A stretch of 64,000 nt of DNA from Planctomycetota bacterium (GCA_016200225.1 JACQFD010000017.1:1-64000); one strand, 5' to 3'. Counted from the stretch's first letter, positions 52,425 to 61,730 are shown. Notes: generated by a model from the letters alone, not told the origin. Made by a program: numbers and translations.

Positions 52425-54539
52425 TTGCCGACCAATTCGCCGCGGCGGTCGGCCGCGCGCGCATTTGGGCACCGTGAGGCGCCGAAACAAAACGCGCGGC
52501 TCGCTCGTAGACGCATCAAGCATGAACGTACGTCGCGCGCGCTGCTTGTTTCGTTGTTCGCCGCTCTACCGACGGGGATGGGACCTTCCGCGGTCCCCTG
52601 TCAATCACGAGGCGCCGATACGGACGAGGCGATGAAGTACTTTCGGGAGCAGTGTAGCAATCACGTCGAGATCATGTCGAAGAATGTTAGGAATATCGAA
52701 CAGGTCTGGGACGGTCTCGTCGAATCGGAACCGAACAGTCCGGCGTATAATTTATATTCGGAGGTCCTGCGCGGATGGATCGATCTCGGCGGACGATTCG
52801 ACGACAGGCTTTTGCAACAAATATCCGACGATCGGAATTGGATTTCGACGCTCGAGAAAGTTAATTGTGTATTTACAAATTTGACGCGGAAAGAAATGCG
52901 ACGCGTCGCTCCCGTGTTCGTAAAACGACTGCTGGATCTTGGAAAAAATAATAAAGACGACGGAGCGCACGAACTTTCTGTAATTATCCGGCAACTGCGG
53001 CCGGAATGCTCGGATCTGATACCTCAACTTGTCGAAACACCTAAAATTACAAATGCGAGATGGACGGCCCAATTCACCGCCGGAGGTCTGGCATCGATCG
53101 GGCAAGCCGCCGTTCCCGCCATCGCGAGCGCGTTCGACGAGGCGCCGGTCGGAAGTCATTGGGAAAGAAATTTATGGATATATCTGTCGATTGACGCAAA
53201 CGACTACATCCACCTAGATTTTATTAAAGAATGGCTGTCCGGCGACGACAAACCCAGAATACTCAAGGCCGTTCGCGCCGTCGCGAATGCTTACGATAGA
53301 CCGGAACTGTATCCATTGCTCGCCGATTGCTTTGAACGAAACGACGACGCAGATATTCGGTATTGGATTATTTATGCTTCGCGTTTTCGCCGCGGCGGCG
53401 TCGAAACTCTATTGATTCACGCGTTGAACGACAAGAGCGCGAAACTCCGTGCCGCCGCCGCCGAGAGTATTTATTGTAATCACGAGCCGTGCGCGGCGGC
53501 CGCGCCCGCGCTCGGCGCCGCCGCGCTCGACGCCGATCGTAATGTTCGAATCTGGTCAATCATTGCACTGTGGAAACTCGGTCCGCTCGCCGCGAGCGAA
53601 ATGCCACAATTAGCGATTGCCCGCGCGAAGGCCGAAGCATTCGAAAAAGCATGGATCGATCTCGCGATCGAGAGTATACAACCAAAGCCCGCGTGGAAAC
53701 TGCTTCCCGAGCAGGAAATTGCAAAGTCCGCAAAACTAAACGAAGCGCCGCGCGATTCATTTGTGAATATCGAATCCGCCAACGTTCGGCAACGGGGTGA
53801 AGCCGCCGTCGCGATTGCGAGAAGCGCGGCGATCCGGTCGCTTGAAACCGCACTGAAATCCAATCAACCGGCCGAACGCGAATCCGCGGCGAAATCGTTA
53901 CTGAAAATCGAGGGCGCGCTGATCGAATATTTTGTATATTTAATAAAACAACTGAACATCGAGAGTAAAGATATTTGGGGCGAGTTCGGCGAGGGCTCCA
54001 AGTATCCGCCGCTGATAGCGAGTTTCGGCAAGGCCGTCGTTCCCGCGCTGCAAGGCGATTATGCGAGCGGGCGTTTTCCGATCGGTCCGTCGACGTTCAG
54101 CGCGCATTCTGTAACATTTAAAATGTTGGGAACGCTTGCGCTCCCCGCCGTCATGCGCAGTCTTCAGCACGGACTCTGGTTCTATAATAATGACGATTGT
54201 TTAAGACTTCTCGCGGATATCGGTCCGCCCGCGCGCATGGCGATGCCGCTCGTTCTTTCGCTCTGGCGGACGCGGGGATTCGAAGACTATCCAAATACGT
54301 CGCCTGCGATCGGACTCGAGACGGGCGGGTTCTGGGTGAACGGCAAATCGAGCATCGGCTCCCAACTCTGGTCCGATAAACTACAAAAAGAAATCGCCCC
54401 CGCCCCCGACGGTTTTCATTCTTACTTCTGGCCGCGCATTGGAAAAGATGCCATCCCGTTTCTTAAAGATGCGCTCGACGACCCTCACGAACTCGTCCGC
54501 AAACACGCCGCGAAGGCGTTGAAAATTTTCGAAAAGTAA
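52425..54539 (+). CDS. HEAT-repeat protein, start uncertain
   Basis: About 650-704 residues. Helical repeats are visible, for instance KAVRAVANAYDRPELYPLLAD, LLIHALNDKSAKLRAAAAES, ALGAAALDADRNVRIWSIIALW and AIPFLKDALDDPHELVRKHAAKAL, consistent with HEAT/PBS-lyase type repeats that bind proteins. The N-terminal part in frame (SRALLVSLFAALPTGMG) looks like a signal peptide, but the only in-frame starts before it are TTG codons (for example 52425), which leave an implausibly long n-region. The ATG at 52522 is one base out of phase. An in-frame ATG at about 52588 would lose the leader. The stop is followed by a gap of about 95 bases to a convergent lipoprotein gene. Confidence 0.75.
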   Translation: MPTNSPRRSAARAFGHREAPKQNARLARRRIKHERTSRALLVSLFAALPTGMGPSAVPCQSRGADTDEAMKYFREQCSNHVEIMSKNVRNIEQVWDGLVESEPNSPAYNLYSEVLRGWIDLGGRFDDRLLQQISDDRNWISTLEKVNCVFTNLTRKEMRRVAPVFVKRLLDLGKNNKDDGAHELSVIIRQLRPECSDLIPQLVETPKITNARWTAQFTAGGLASIGQAAVPAIASAFDEAPVGSHWERNLWIYLSIDANDYIHLDFIKEWLSGDDKPRILKAVRAVANAYDRPELYPLLADCFERNDDADIRYWIIYASRFRRGGVETLLIHALNDKSAKLRAAAAESIYCNHEPCAAAAPALGAAALDADRNVRIWSIIALWKLGPLAASEMPQLAIARAKAEAFEKAWIDLAIESIQPKPAWKLLPEQEIAKSAKLNEAPRDSFVNIESANVRQRGEAAVAIARSAAIRSLETALKSNQPAERESAAKSLLKIEGALIEYFVYLIKQLNIESKDIWGEFGEGSKYPPLIASFGKAVVPALQGDYASGRFPIGPSTFSAHSVTFKMLGTLALPAVMRSLQHGLWFYNNDDCLRLLADIGPPARMAMPLVLSLWRTRGFEDYPNTSPAIGLETGGFWVNGKSSIGSQLWSDKLQKEIAPAPDGFHSYFWPRIGKDAIPFLKDALDDPHELVRKHAAKALKIFEK

Positions 54540-54634
54540 ATTCTAAAATATACAGATCGCGCAACCGTCCGCCGCGGCCGCCGTCGATGAAACGACGACC
54601 GCGACGAACGAGTTATTAAACTATCGCGCGATGC

Positions 54635-56596
54635 TTACTGTCCGATGCGCGTCAGGAATTGTTGCGATGCCTTGGCATTGGCATTCGGAACCTGTTCGCC
54701 GCCGCAGAGGACGCAATCGCCGTTCGAAAGCAACGCGACCGACGTCGACGTGGCCGGATTCTGTTTAACGACAGGAACTCCGAACGGCACGTCGTCGGGC
54801 GACGCCACGGACGCGAATGTATCATATACTGACATTAACAATCCGTCGCTCGAGTAACGGACAACCCATGCGCCCGTTTCGAACGGAACGCCGAGCGCCG
54901 TTTCATTCAATTCGCCGGCGCCGAAAACGGGCGGCGTCTTTCCGCCGTTCAACGTTCCGACGACGACAAACGATCCGTCCGGCAGGCTCGCGATCCGCGC
55001 GCCGGGCTGGTCTTTTTGCAATTCGCCGCCCGCCTTTTTCGCAAATATTAACGATCCGTCGCCGTTGAATCGCGCGATGAAAAGCGTCGAACCGCCGCCG
55101 TCGGAATTGATAACAGTTTCGCGCGCTTCGCTTAAACCGATCACGAGCGAATCGGGGCGTCCGCTTTGATTATCATAAACTCCGACGTACGCGATCGTGC
55201 CGTCCGCGGAGGCCGCGGCGGCGCCATAATTAACAATCGCGCCCGTGCCGGAGATTTGATGATTGAATTCCTTCGCCCACGCGAGCGTGCCGTCGGAATT
55301 GTAGCGAGCGAAGAACGCGGGCGTTCCGGCCGAAAGCGTCTTCCGACGGCTCTCGCCCGCGCCGAGCGTCATCGCGCCGCCGCGCGCGCCCGTGATCACA
55401 AAGGATCCGTCGGCGAACGCGCTGAGCGACTGGCCAAGGTTGTTCTGCGAAGCCGCGCTCTGGCTGGATTTAACAAATGCGAGCGAACCGTCCGCTTCGT
55501 AGCGCGCGACAAACACCTGCGTCGCGTTGCCGATTTGTAATGTCACGGGCGCCGCGCCATCCGCGTTGAAAACGGTCGTCGCGCCGCAGGATCCGCTCAT
55601 GAGAATTCCGCGCGAGGCGCCCGCGGACGCCATCGCCACCGGACGAAAATCCGCCGAACCATTTGTAACAACGATCGCGTGCGCCCAAACCAGCGCGCCC
55701 GCGGCGTTGTAGCAAGCTACAAATCCAGCGCGCTCGTCGACTCCCGGCGTCGCCGGATAATTTAACGTGAACGCGTCGGTCTGTCCGGCGGAGATGACTA
55801 CTTTTCCGCCCACGCTCGTGGATGTAAACGATCCGGCGCAGACTACGGATTCGTCGTCGAGGACGGCGACCGCCGAAATCTCCGTCGTCGACGCGGCGGC
55901 GCCCATGGCCGTCGACGTCTGCCGCGCCCAGAGGAGCGTTCCGTCCGATTTGTAACGAGCGACCACGCCCTCGCCCGCGGCGGCGCCGTCGATCGTTAAT
56001 GTCGATTGCGTCGGCTGGCCCTTGCCCAGCGTTAATGTCGACGAAGCCGGCGTCTTGCTGAACGCGCCGGCGACGGCGATCGAACCCGAGGCCGACGTGG
56101 CCACGGCGTCGCTCTTTAAGATTGCGCCCTCCGAGTCGAATTTCGCGGATGTGAACGTTGAAGTCGAACCCAATGTTAATATCGCGGGCGATTTATGTTT
56201 CACGAGCGGGTGGTGGCCGTCGGTCGTGCGCGCTTCAACGCGATACGTTCCCGCGTTCCAGGGCGCGCCCGAGTCCGTGTCCCACGTAACGGTGTGGGGC
56301 GTGCCGTTGGCTTCCGCGACGCCCGTCGAAATGGCCCGTTCGCCGTTGGTCGCCACTTCGATCATTATTATATCCGTTGTCGCGACGTCGTCCGGATCGT
56401 TGTCGACATAAGTAATCTGCATACTACTAAACATGCCCATGGATTGGTTCGTCACCGGATCTGTAATCGTGACGGTCGGCGGCGCGTTTCCCGCGATCTT
56501 GAGCGGTCCCGTGTGGCTGCGGCAGTGGCAGCCCGGCAGCATGGAGGAAACCAGAATAAATAATGATATATAAAGTGGGTTTCGACTTGGATGCAT
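54635..56596 (-). CDS. Lipoprotein with SBBP-like repeats
   Basis: 653 residues. Lipobox SSMLPGC near residue 23, then an Ig-like domain (PTVTITDPVTNQSMG ... YRVEARTTDG) and roughly eight repeats with the frame GxxxxARYxxDGxLxWAxxxx-GxxxxxxAxxxDGSxVxxGxF, for example VVARYKSDGTLLWARQ and FVARYEADGSLAFVKS. Such repeats form beta-propeller blades; the closest named type is SBBP/delta-60. Predicted to be anchored in the outer membrane. Convergent with the HEAT-repeat gene, and about 180 bases from the divergent gene at 56.8 kb. Confidence 0.82.
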   Translation of the reverse strand: MHPSRNPLYISLFILVSSMLPGCHCRSHTGPLKIAGNAPPTVTITDPVTNQSMGMFSSMQITYVDNDPDDVATTDIIMIEVATNGERAISTGVAEANGTPHTVTWDTDSGAPWNAGTYRVEARTTDGHHPLVKHKSPAILTLGSTSTFTSAKFDSEGAILKSDAVATSASGSIAVAGAFSKTPASSTLTLGKGQPTQSTLTIDGAAAGEGVVARYKSDGTLLWARQTSTAMGAAASTTEISAVAVLDDESVVCAGSFTSTSVGGKVVISAGQTDAFTLNYPATPGVDERAGFVACYNAAGALVWAHAIVVTNGSADFRPVAMASAGASRGILMSGSCGATTVFNADGAAPVTLQIGNATQVFVARYEADGSLAFVKSSQSAASQNNLGQSLSAFADGSFVITGARGGAMTLGAGESRRKTLSAGTPAFFARYNSDGTLAWAKEFNHQISGTGAIVNYGAAAASADGTIAYVGVYDNQSGRPDSLVIGLSEARETVINSDGGGSTLFIARFNGDGSLIFAKKAGGELQKDQPGARIASLPDGSFVVVGTLNGGKTPPVFGAGELNETALGVPFETGAWVVRYSSDGLLMSVYDTFASVASPDDVPFGVPVVKQNPATSTSVALLSNGDCVLCGGEQVPNANAKASQQFLTRIGQ

Positions 56597-56774
56597 GGCG
56601 ATGTTTTTTGAGGACTCCGTTGAGGTGAAAGTGAGTGGTCCCGAATCTAACGACGCACGCTCTGTGTCCGAACCTTGAATTCCGCGGATTTTCCGCGGCG
56701 ACTCCCCCGTCTCGTCAAACGGCCCGCCTGCCCGAATGCCGCGCGCGCCTTGGCAATTTTCGCGCGTAGCGGCG

Positions 56775-58745
56775 ATGATCGAAGGAATGTCACGGTCGAT
56801 CGTCGCGATCTTTCTATTGTTTTTGTCGGTAATCTCCCTGCAGCAGCCGTCGTCCCAGTCCGCGGCCTCCGTCCCGGCGGGCGAATTCCCGATTCACGGC
56901 CTCGCCGTCCGGGAGGACACCGGCGAACCGGTGCCCGACGCATTGGTTGTATTGCGAACGGGCGACGTCGCGGTGGATTTCGCGGAGACATGCCGCGCGC
57001 TCGGCGGAAAGGAGGGAATCGGCCGGCTCGAACACGATAATAAATTAACAAAACGCGTCCGCGAACTCGGCGGTTGGAAGCCGACGCGCGCGGTTCATAC
57101 AGATCGCAATGGAACATTTGAATTAACAGTTCCAAGAAAAGCCGTGCGTTTTGTCCTCGAGGGCGAGGCGCCCGGCTGTATCGACCGCCGGGAAGTGCCT
57201 CATTACATTGATGATTCAGTGGCGAGCATGAACGCGCTCGTCATTTTGGAACCGGCACCGATGGCGACCGGCCGCATCGTCGATTCGAGCGGCAAACCCA
57301 TCGAGGGCGCATGGATTTCCGCGACAAAATGGAATTCGTGGAATTACGAATATAATCAATCCGTACCGCTGGACCGTCGGACGGGCGCCGATGGAATATT
57401 TCAATTTGCGGCGCTGCCGGGAATGAAACCGGACATAAGTTTAACGAGAGAAAACGATCCGATTCTTATCGAGTGTCCTACTTATAGCCCGAGAGTCCTC
57501 GATGCAAGATTACTTAAAGATTCTGTCACGATATACTCAATCCAGCTGGAACGGGGTCATTCGCTTCGTGCAAAATTGATTGATGAAATCGGAAATCCGA
57601 TTAAGAATCATCGAATTGCCCTTCAACCGGAAAATGATTATAATTATTACGACGATTCTCTCGCGGCGCGAACGAATGATTCGGGCGAGGCGGAGTGGTC
57701 ACAATTGGCGCGCGGAAAATATCGTCCACGGACGCTCTCCGACGTCCACGGTCGCGCGATATTCTCGCGCGAGGCCGTCGAAATTCCGTTTGCTAAAGAT
57801 GCGGCGGAGCCTGTTTGGGAACTGGTACATACGGCGCTTACACGAGAAAATGCCAGTGCCGCGACACGGCCCGATTCCCGCCCGGCGGCACAACTAACAT
57901 TACTCGTCCGGGACAAAGTTACTCATAAACCGATTCGCTCTTTTGTGCGGATCGCTGTTCTCGATACAGGAATGACCACAGTATTAGGGTACTGGATGGA
58001 GCGCGTGGAGCACTCCGACAACGGCCACGTCGAGATTACGGAGAGGCGTGAGCAAGATGATAACTATATCAGATGGTTCGTCCTCGTTCGCGCCGGCGGA
58101 TATAATACATTCCGCGAATTTCCGTCATTGGAAAATAATCCAACACAAACCTTGGTCGTGGATCTCGAACGCTCGGCCACCGTGCGAGGAACGGTTGTCG
58201 ACAACGCCACAGGCAAACCCAAGGGCGGCGCGGAGGTTCGGTGGCGCACAATTCCATATAACTCATACGGTCCCGGAAATTATGCAACTGTATCGCTGGC
58301 TGACGGCACATTTGAACTAAACGATTTGCCCGCGGAGAAAATTCAAATCATTGCCAGCGGCCTCCACAACGCGGAATGCCACTCCGAGGCAATAGAACTT
58401 TCACCCGGTGTGACGACAATGATCGACCCGCTGAAATTAAGAAAAGGCGCGGCGATCCGAGGACATGTCGTCGATGATAAGCATAAGCCAGTCGGCGGAG
58501 GACGGCTCTATATTAGTATCGCGGGCGCCGCGAACGAAGGCCTGGATTTTCCTCTGAACTACGGATGGTCGGCGGACATTGATAGCGATGGAGCATTTTA
58601 CGTCGACGGCCTCGTGCCCGGAAAATGGATGATCCGCGGCTACAATTCCGGGCCGAATCAGGAATCCCTGGACTCGTCTGGTCCAACGTATGCAATCGGC
58701 GATGGGGAAACCATTGAGATTACACTTCCTGTTTCCAAAGAATAG
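56775..58745 (+). CDS. Exported protein with carboxypeptidase-regulatory-like repeats
   Basis: 656 residues from ATG 56775; ATG 56787 is an alternative and leads directly into SIVAIFLLFLSVISLQQ. Four or more CarboxypepD_reg-like / CNA-B-like beta modules, each recognised by GxVxDxxGKPIxGAxV: HGLAVREDTGEPVPDALVVL, TGRIVDSSGKPIEGAWI, RGTVVDNATGKPKGGAEV and RGHVVDDKHKPVGGGRLY. No catalytic residues of a metallopeptidase are present. Probably a secreted structural or binding protein. It is followed 40 bases later by an FGE-like gene in the same direction. Confidence 0.82.
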   Translation: MIEGMSRSIVAIFLLFLSVISLQQPSSQSAASVPAGEFPIHGLAVREDTGEPVPDALVVLRTGDVAVDFAETCRALGGKEGIGRLEHDNKLTKRVRELGGWKPTRAVHTDRNGTFELTVPRKAVRFVLEGEAPGCIDRREVPHYIDDSVASMNALVILEPAPMATGRIVDSSGKPIEGAWISATKWNSWNYEYNQSVPLDRRTGADGIFQFAALPGMKPDISLTRENDPILIECPTYSPRVLDARLLKDSVTIYSIQLERGHSLRAKLIDEIGNPIKNHRIALQPENDYNYYDDSLAARTNDSGEAEWSQLARGKYRPRTLSDVHGRAIFSREAVEIPFAKDAAEPVWELVHTALTRENASAATRPDSRPAAQLTLLVRDKVTHKPIRSFVRIAVLDTGMTTVLGYWMERVEHSDNGHVEITERREQDDNYIRWFVLVRAGGYNTFREFPSLENNPTQTLVVDLERSATVRGTVVDNATGKPKGGAEVRWRTIPYNSYGPGNYATVSLADGTFELNDLPAEKIQIIASGLHNAECHSEAIELSPGVTTMIDPLKLRKGAAIRGHVVDDKHKPVGGGRLYISIAGAANEGLDFPLNYGWSADIDSDGAFYVDGLVPGKWMIRGYNSGPNQESLDSSGPTYAIGDGETIEITLPVSKE

Positions 58746-58786
58746 CCGCGCCAATCCGTTATCTTACGACTGCCATCAGGCCAACC

Positions 58787-59596
58787 ATGAATTCAATACC
58801 CGGGCCGATCGTCACAATTGTTATTGTGGCAATAATCACATTCAAGTTGCCCGCCTGTCGTCTGGCTGAGCCCGCCCCGGACCGTCAAATCCGCCCCCTC
58901 CCCTGGGCCGAGACGATCGAGCCGGCGCCCGATCCGTCGATTATTAGGGATCCAACATTACAAAAAGCGATCGCGAATACGCATCTTCCATGGCGCGTAC
59001 GCGACCGGCAGTCGGGCGTCGAGATGGTCCTCGTCCCGGCGGGCGTCCTTCGCGATTCGCGACGGGCCGGCTGGCTGTCGGCGCCGGAAAATGCGCGCCC
59101 CATAATAAATAATAGCTCCTTCTACCTCGCCCGCGGTAAAGTTACAAAAAACGAATGGTTTCGATTATTAGGAACGACCTGCCAACCGATCGGCCGCGAC
59201 GGGGCCAAAGTGATGATTTCATGGAACGACATTCAGGATTGGCTCGCACATTCTCCGGGATTGCGCGTCCCGTCGGAGACGGAATGGGAATATGCGTATC
59301 ATTGCGGCGCGCGCCTTCCGCAAGCGCGTATCTTTGACGCAACGATGGAATCGGTCTGTCCCGCCGGCCGCTGGCCGGTCAACACCGGCGAATCGAATAT
59401 AAATATTCTCGGATTCTTTGATTTGGCGGACGGGCCCTGGGAGTGGTGCGACACCTGTTATATTGACGATCCGGCCGCGGTTCCGAATAATTTCAAAGTC
59501 CTCCGCGGCTTCGACTCCGGCATCGACTCCCGCAGCGCCGCCCCTCCCGGCGAACGCAACGGTTTAATTAGCTTTCGCGTGGCGAGGAATCCTTGA
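58787..59596 (+). CDS. FGE/SUMF1-like exported protein, probably non-catalytic
   Basis: 269 residues. Hydrophobic N-terminus (GPIVTIVIVAIITFKLPAC) possibly ending in a lipoprotein Cys. The formylglycine-generating-enzyme-like fold is visible as VEMVLVPAG, FYLARGKVTKNEWFRLLG, SWNDIQDWL, GLRVPSETEWEYAYHCGA, GFFDLADGPWEWCDTCY and LRGF...SRSAAPPGERNGLISFRV. The Cys expected in the C-R-S-A-x-R stretch is replaced by Ser, so copper-dependent oxidation is unlikely, and a ligand-binding role as in many bacterial FGE-like proteins is more plausible. It shares the fold with the C-terminal half of the kinase at 31.7 kb. Confidence 0.78.
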   Translation: MNSIPGPIVTIVIVAIITFKLPACRLAEPAPDRQIRPLPWAETIEPAPDPSIIRDPTLQKAIANTHLPWRVRDRQSGVEMVLVPAGVLRDSRRAGWLSAPENARPIINNSSFYLARGKVTKNEWFRLLGTTCQPIGRDGAKVMISWNDIQDWLAHSPGLRVPSETEWEYAYHCGARLPQARIFDATMESVCPAGRWPVNTGESNINILGFFDLADGPWEWCDTCYIDDPAAVPNNFKVLRGFDSGIDSRSAAPPGERNGLISFRVARNP

Positions 59597-59680
59597 CATG
59601 AGCGTCCGATCATATTTAAATCTCTCGCGGACGCGTACGCGCCGAATTTGCCGGTAATACTATCATAAGTATGAAACTAT

Positions 59681-59983
59681 ATGAAGCACGTTCGAAAACC
59701 TCCGAGCACAATTACAATTTCAAGCACAATTACAATTTCCGCGCTCAAGGCTCGCGCTGCGGCGGTCCTGCGCGAATTGCGCCGACAATCGCGGCCGGTC
59801 GTGATAACAAAAAACGGAATACGAACGGCGGTCCTCCTCTCGCCGGATCAATTCGACCGTCTTTTTTCGCGCGCGGCGTTCGTGAGCGCCGTCGAGGCCG
59901 GACTTGATGATTCGAAAAATCGCCGCGTCATATCGAACGAGAAAATGCGCCGATTGCTCGATCGCAAATTTCGCTCGAAATAA
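59681..59983 (+). CDS. Phd/YefM-type antitoxin (orphan)
   Basis: 100 residues. ITISALKARAAAVLRELRR followed by PVVITKNGIRTAVLLSPDQFDRL fits the Phd/YefM DNA-binding fold, and the charged C-terminus would wrap a toxin. An 18-bp tandem duplication (59705-59740) repeats STITIS just before the fold begins. No RelE/Doc toxin follows: the next sequence is a terminator and a pseudogene. It may be a solitary regulator or the remainder of a lost toxin-antitoxin pair. Confidence 0.78.
   Translation: MKHVRKPPSTITISSTITISALKARAAAVLRELRRQSRPVVITKNGIRTAVLLSPDQFDRLFSRAAFVSAVEAGLDDSKNRRVISNEKMRRLLDRKFRSK
59705..59740 (+). repeat. 18-bp tandem duplication within the antitoxin gene
   Basis: AGCACAATTACAATTTC plus A or C occurs twice in direct succession, keeping frame and repeating six residues (STITIS). 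Likely a recent slippage event; the second copy corresponds to the normal start of the antitoxin fold. Confidence 0.85.
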
Positions 59984-60012
59984 ACTTAATGATTCGAAAC
60001 ATTAACTATAAC

Positions 60013-60046
60013 AAAAAAAGGCCCGCGTCTCTGCGGGCCTTTTCTT
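60013..60046. terminator. Bidirectional intrinsic terminator
   Basis: AAAAGGCCCGC / GCGGGCCTTTT stem (60016-60026/60033-60043) with loop GTCTCT, flanked by A and T runs on both sides. Serves the antitoxin gene and the truncated actin-like fragment on the opposite strand. Confidence 0.85.
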
Positions 60047-60065
60047 AATAATTAACTTTCGCGAT

Positions 60066-60230
60066 TTACGCGCCGTCGCCGAGCGCGGCCGCGACGAGGC
60101 GGCCTTTCGCGACGGAGTTGAGCGGCTCGGTCGCGAGCGTGATCGATTCGACCGGAATCGGCATTTTGATACGCGTGCACTCGTCCTGGAAGACTTCAAT
60201 AAAGTTCTTCGCCATGGCCGTGCCACCGGA
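60066..60230 (-). pseudogene. Truncated 3' copy of the actin-like gene
   Basis: The 54 C-terminal residues (from SGGTAMAKNFIEVFQDEC to LVAAALGDGA) and stop correspond to 61750-61914, roughly 90 percent identical by eye. Homology stops abruptly at the start of the SGG adenosine-loop motif at 60230. It retains a downstream terminator. Either a partial duplication or what is left of an older tandem paralogue disrupted by the 60.2-61.7 kb insertion. Confidence 0.85.
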
Positions 60231-60282
60231 ATCGTGGCATTTTACATCTTGCTTTGAACACAAAAACAATTATATTTCGCTC

Positions 60283-60564
60283 ATGAAACTGAAAACGCTT
60301 TGTTCAATCAGCGGTATTGGTATTGTACTTTCTTTCGCAAGTTGTGCGGCAAACCACAGGGGCCTTGTCAGCCATTACCATTCGGAGCGGTACCAAATTG
60401 ATATAACGCTTGAGGCCGATTCACCGGCCGAAATGATCAATTTCTATGACTCACATGAATTTGATATCATGAAACGGGAGGTGCGACGCGCGGCGGAAAT
60501 TGCGGCGTCGGAATTGTCGGCAACAATTGTTAACCACACTTCCAAAGCTCACATTGAGCAATAA
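60283..60564 (+). CDS. Small lipoprotein
   Basis: 93 residues from ATG 60283. Signal peptide with lipobox VLSFASC, followed by a short charged mature part (YQIDITLEADSPAEM, VRRAAEIAASELSATIV). More AT-rich than the flanking core genes and located directly at the break point of the actin-like fragment, so it is likely part of an inserted block. No family recognised. Confidence 0.65.
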   Translation: MKLKTLCSISGIGIVLSFASCAANHRGLVSHYHSERYQIDITLEADSPAEMINFYDSHEFDIMKREVRRAAEIAASELSATIVNHTSKAHIEQ

Positions 60565-60628
60565 TTAACGATCACTTGTCGCGCCGCAATCGTGGCAGCT
60601 CGCTCGCGTTCGTTTCCGCGAAATTGAT

Positions 60629-60657
60629 GGCCCGGCAGGCCTGACGCCGGCCGGGCC
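60629..60657. terminator. Putative terminator hairpin between convergent genes
   Basis: GGCCCGGC pairs with GCCGGGCC around an inner GC-rich segment. No clear T run on either side, so termination is tentative, but the position between convergent genes is suitable. Confidence 0.45.
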
Positions 60658-60666
60658 GTAATTTGC

Positions 60667-61185
60667 TCAGTTCATAGAGATGGTTTCTTTATTCTCAAAA
60701 TTGGAATTCGAAACCCACCGAACATCTAGCGAATAGGGAAGCGAAGCAGGAACGTAAACGGTCATCGTGGCAATGCCAAATCCCAGCCGGTCGATGATTG
60801 CGCCATTCGTTCTCGTTGCCCTGAATAATAGCGTTGTATTTAGATATAAGTCGACGTGATCAATGTCGGCGGTATCGTCGGTAACGGTTACGATCAATTG
60901 TTTTTCGCCCACAGCGTTCACGCGGCCGGTCAGGACCGCTTCGACATGTCCCTTGTCTTCCGCGAGCGTGATCCCCGTCGGCTGGGATAGGCCCATCATT
61001 TGGTTAAAAGCAAGATTTCCAAGGTCTTGGGCCGACAGGCTGTTCAAGTCGCCGTCAAAAGTATAACTATGCGTATCGTAAACAGTCTGGGGATCGGTAA
61101 ATAGGCAGACCCTTGCCGCGCCCATCGCTACGGCGGCAAGAATGGCGGATGCAAGAATTACTTTATGAGTGAGAGTGAATTTCAT
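60667..61185 (-). CDS. Secreted hypothetical protein
   Basis: 172 residues. N-terminal hydrophobic segment (KVILASAILAAVAMGAA) as signal or anchor. The mature part is beta-rich, with DTHSYTFDGDLNSLSAQDLG and LIVTVTDDTADIDHVDLYLN, suggesting one Ig-like fold. It follows the 118-residue lipoprotein gene by 10 bases and has the same AT-rich composition, so the two were probably acquired together. Function unknown. Confidence 0.68.
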   Translation of the reverse strand: MKFTLTHKVILASAILAAVAMGAARVCLFTDPQTVYDTHSYTFDGDLNSLSAQDLGNLAFNQMMGLSQPTGITLAEDKGHVEAVLTGRVNAVGEKQLIVTVTDDTADIDHVDLYLNTTLLFRATRTNGAIIDRLGFGIATMTVYVPASLPYSLDVRWVSNSNFENKETISMN

Positions 61186-61195
61186 TTTGATTGTT

Positions 61196-61552
61196 CTAGT
61201 GTACAGAAGTTACTATTGTCGCGGAATTTGTTACTTGACCATTGGCATTTGTTGTTACTGCCGTTATCGATACCCATTGCGTATTTGATAGGAGCGTGAT
61301 CGACGACGACGCGGTGACCTCGTGATTTGTTGAAACCCAATGGCCACTCGAATCGAGACCCTCTTCATTGATTTCAACCTTCGTTGCGTTTCCCGACACA
61401 CTCAGGGTCAATTGTCGTGTGTCTGTATTGTACGTCCAGTCGACCGGGTAAACAGATCCATTCTTACCTACGAGATTCTTGTGCCCTTCGGCCTGACAGG
61501 CAAAGAGTGCAGCGAGAGCAAGCGCGGCGAGCGCTTTCTTTTTGTAAAACAT
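61196..61552 (-). CDS. Small lipoprotein with Ig-like fold
   Basis: 118 residues from ATG 61552. Lipobox ALAALFAC with a KKK n-region, then a beta-rich domain (RQLTLSVSGNATKVEI, SITLLSNTQWVSITAVTTN). An upstream start at 61609 would add 19 residues before the natural leader. First gene of the two-gene minus-strand unit in the inserted block. Unknown function. Confidence 0.65.
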   Translation of the reverse strand: MFYKKKALAALALAALFACQAEGHKNLVGKNGSVYPVDWTYNTDTRQLTLSVSGNATKVEINEEGLDSSGHWVSTNHEVTASSSITLLSNTQWVSITAVTTNANGQVTNSATIVTSVH

Positions 61553-61644
61553 TTGTAATCCCCGGGAAAATTCATTCCCAGTATTTATTAGGAATTGAAG
61601 AAATGACAAATCTGAGTTGTCATGCCTTAGACCCTAACAAATCA

Positions 61645-61656
61645 GGGGGGGGGGGG
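61645..61656 (+). repeat. Homopolymer run of 12 G
   Basis: Twelve consecutive G between the lipoprotein gene and the terminator of the actin-like gene. A possible phase-variable tract or a sequencing-sensitive site; about 90 bases upstream of the lipoprotein start. Confidence 0.8.
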
Positions 61657-61695
61657 CTGTCAAGGACCAAAATCCCGACAAATCATTTGCTAAAA

Positions 61696-61730
61696 ATCAA
61701 GACGGCCCGCAAAAGCGGGCCGTCCTTGAT
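61696..61730 (-). terminator. Intrinsic terminator of the actin-like gene
   Basis: ATCAAG-ACGGCCCGC / GCGGGCCGT-CCTTGAT stem with one bulge and loop AAAA. On the minus strand it is followed by TTTTT. Lies 20 bases after the stop of the actin-like gene. Confidence 0.85.
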
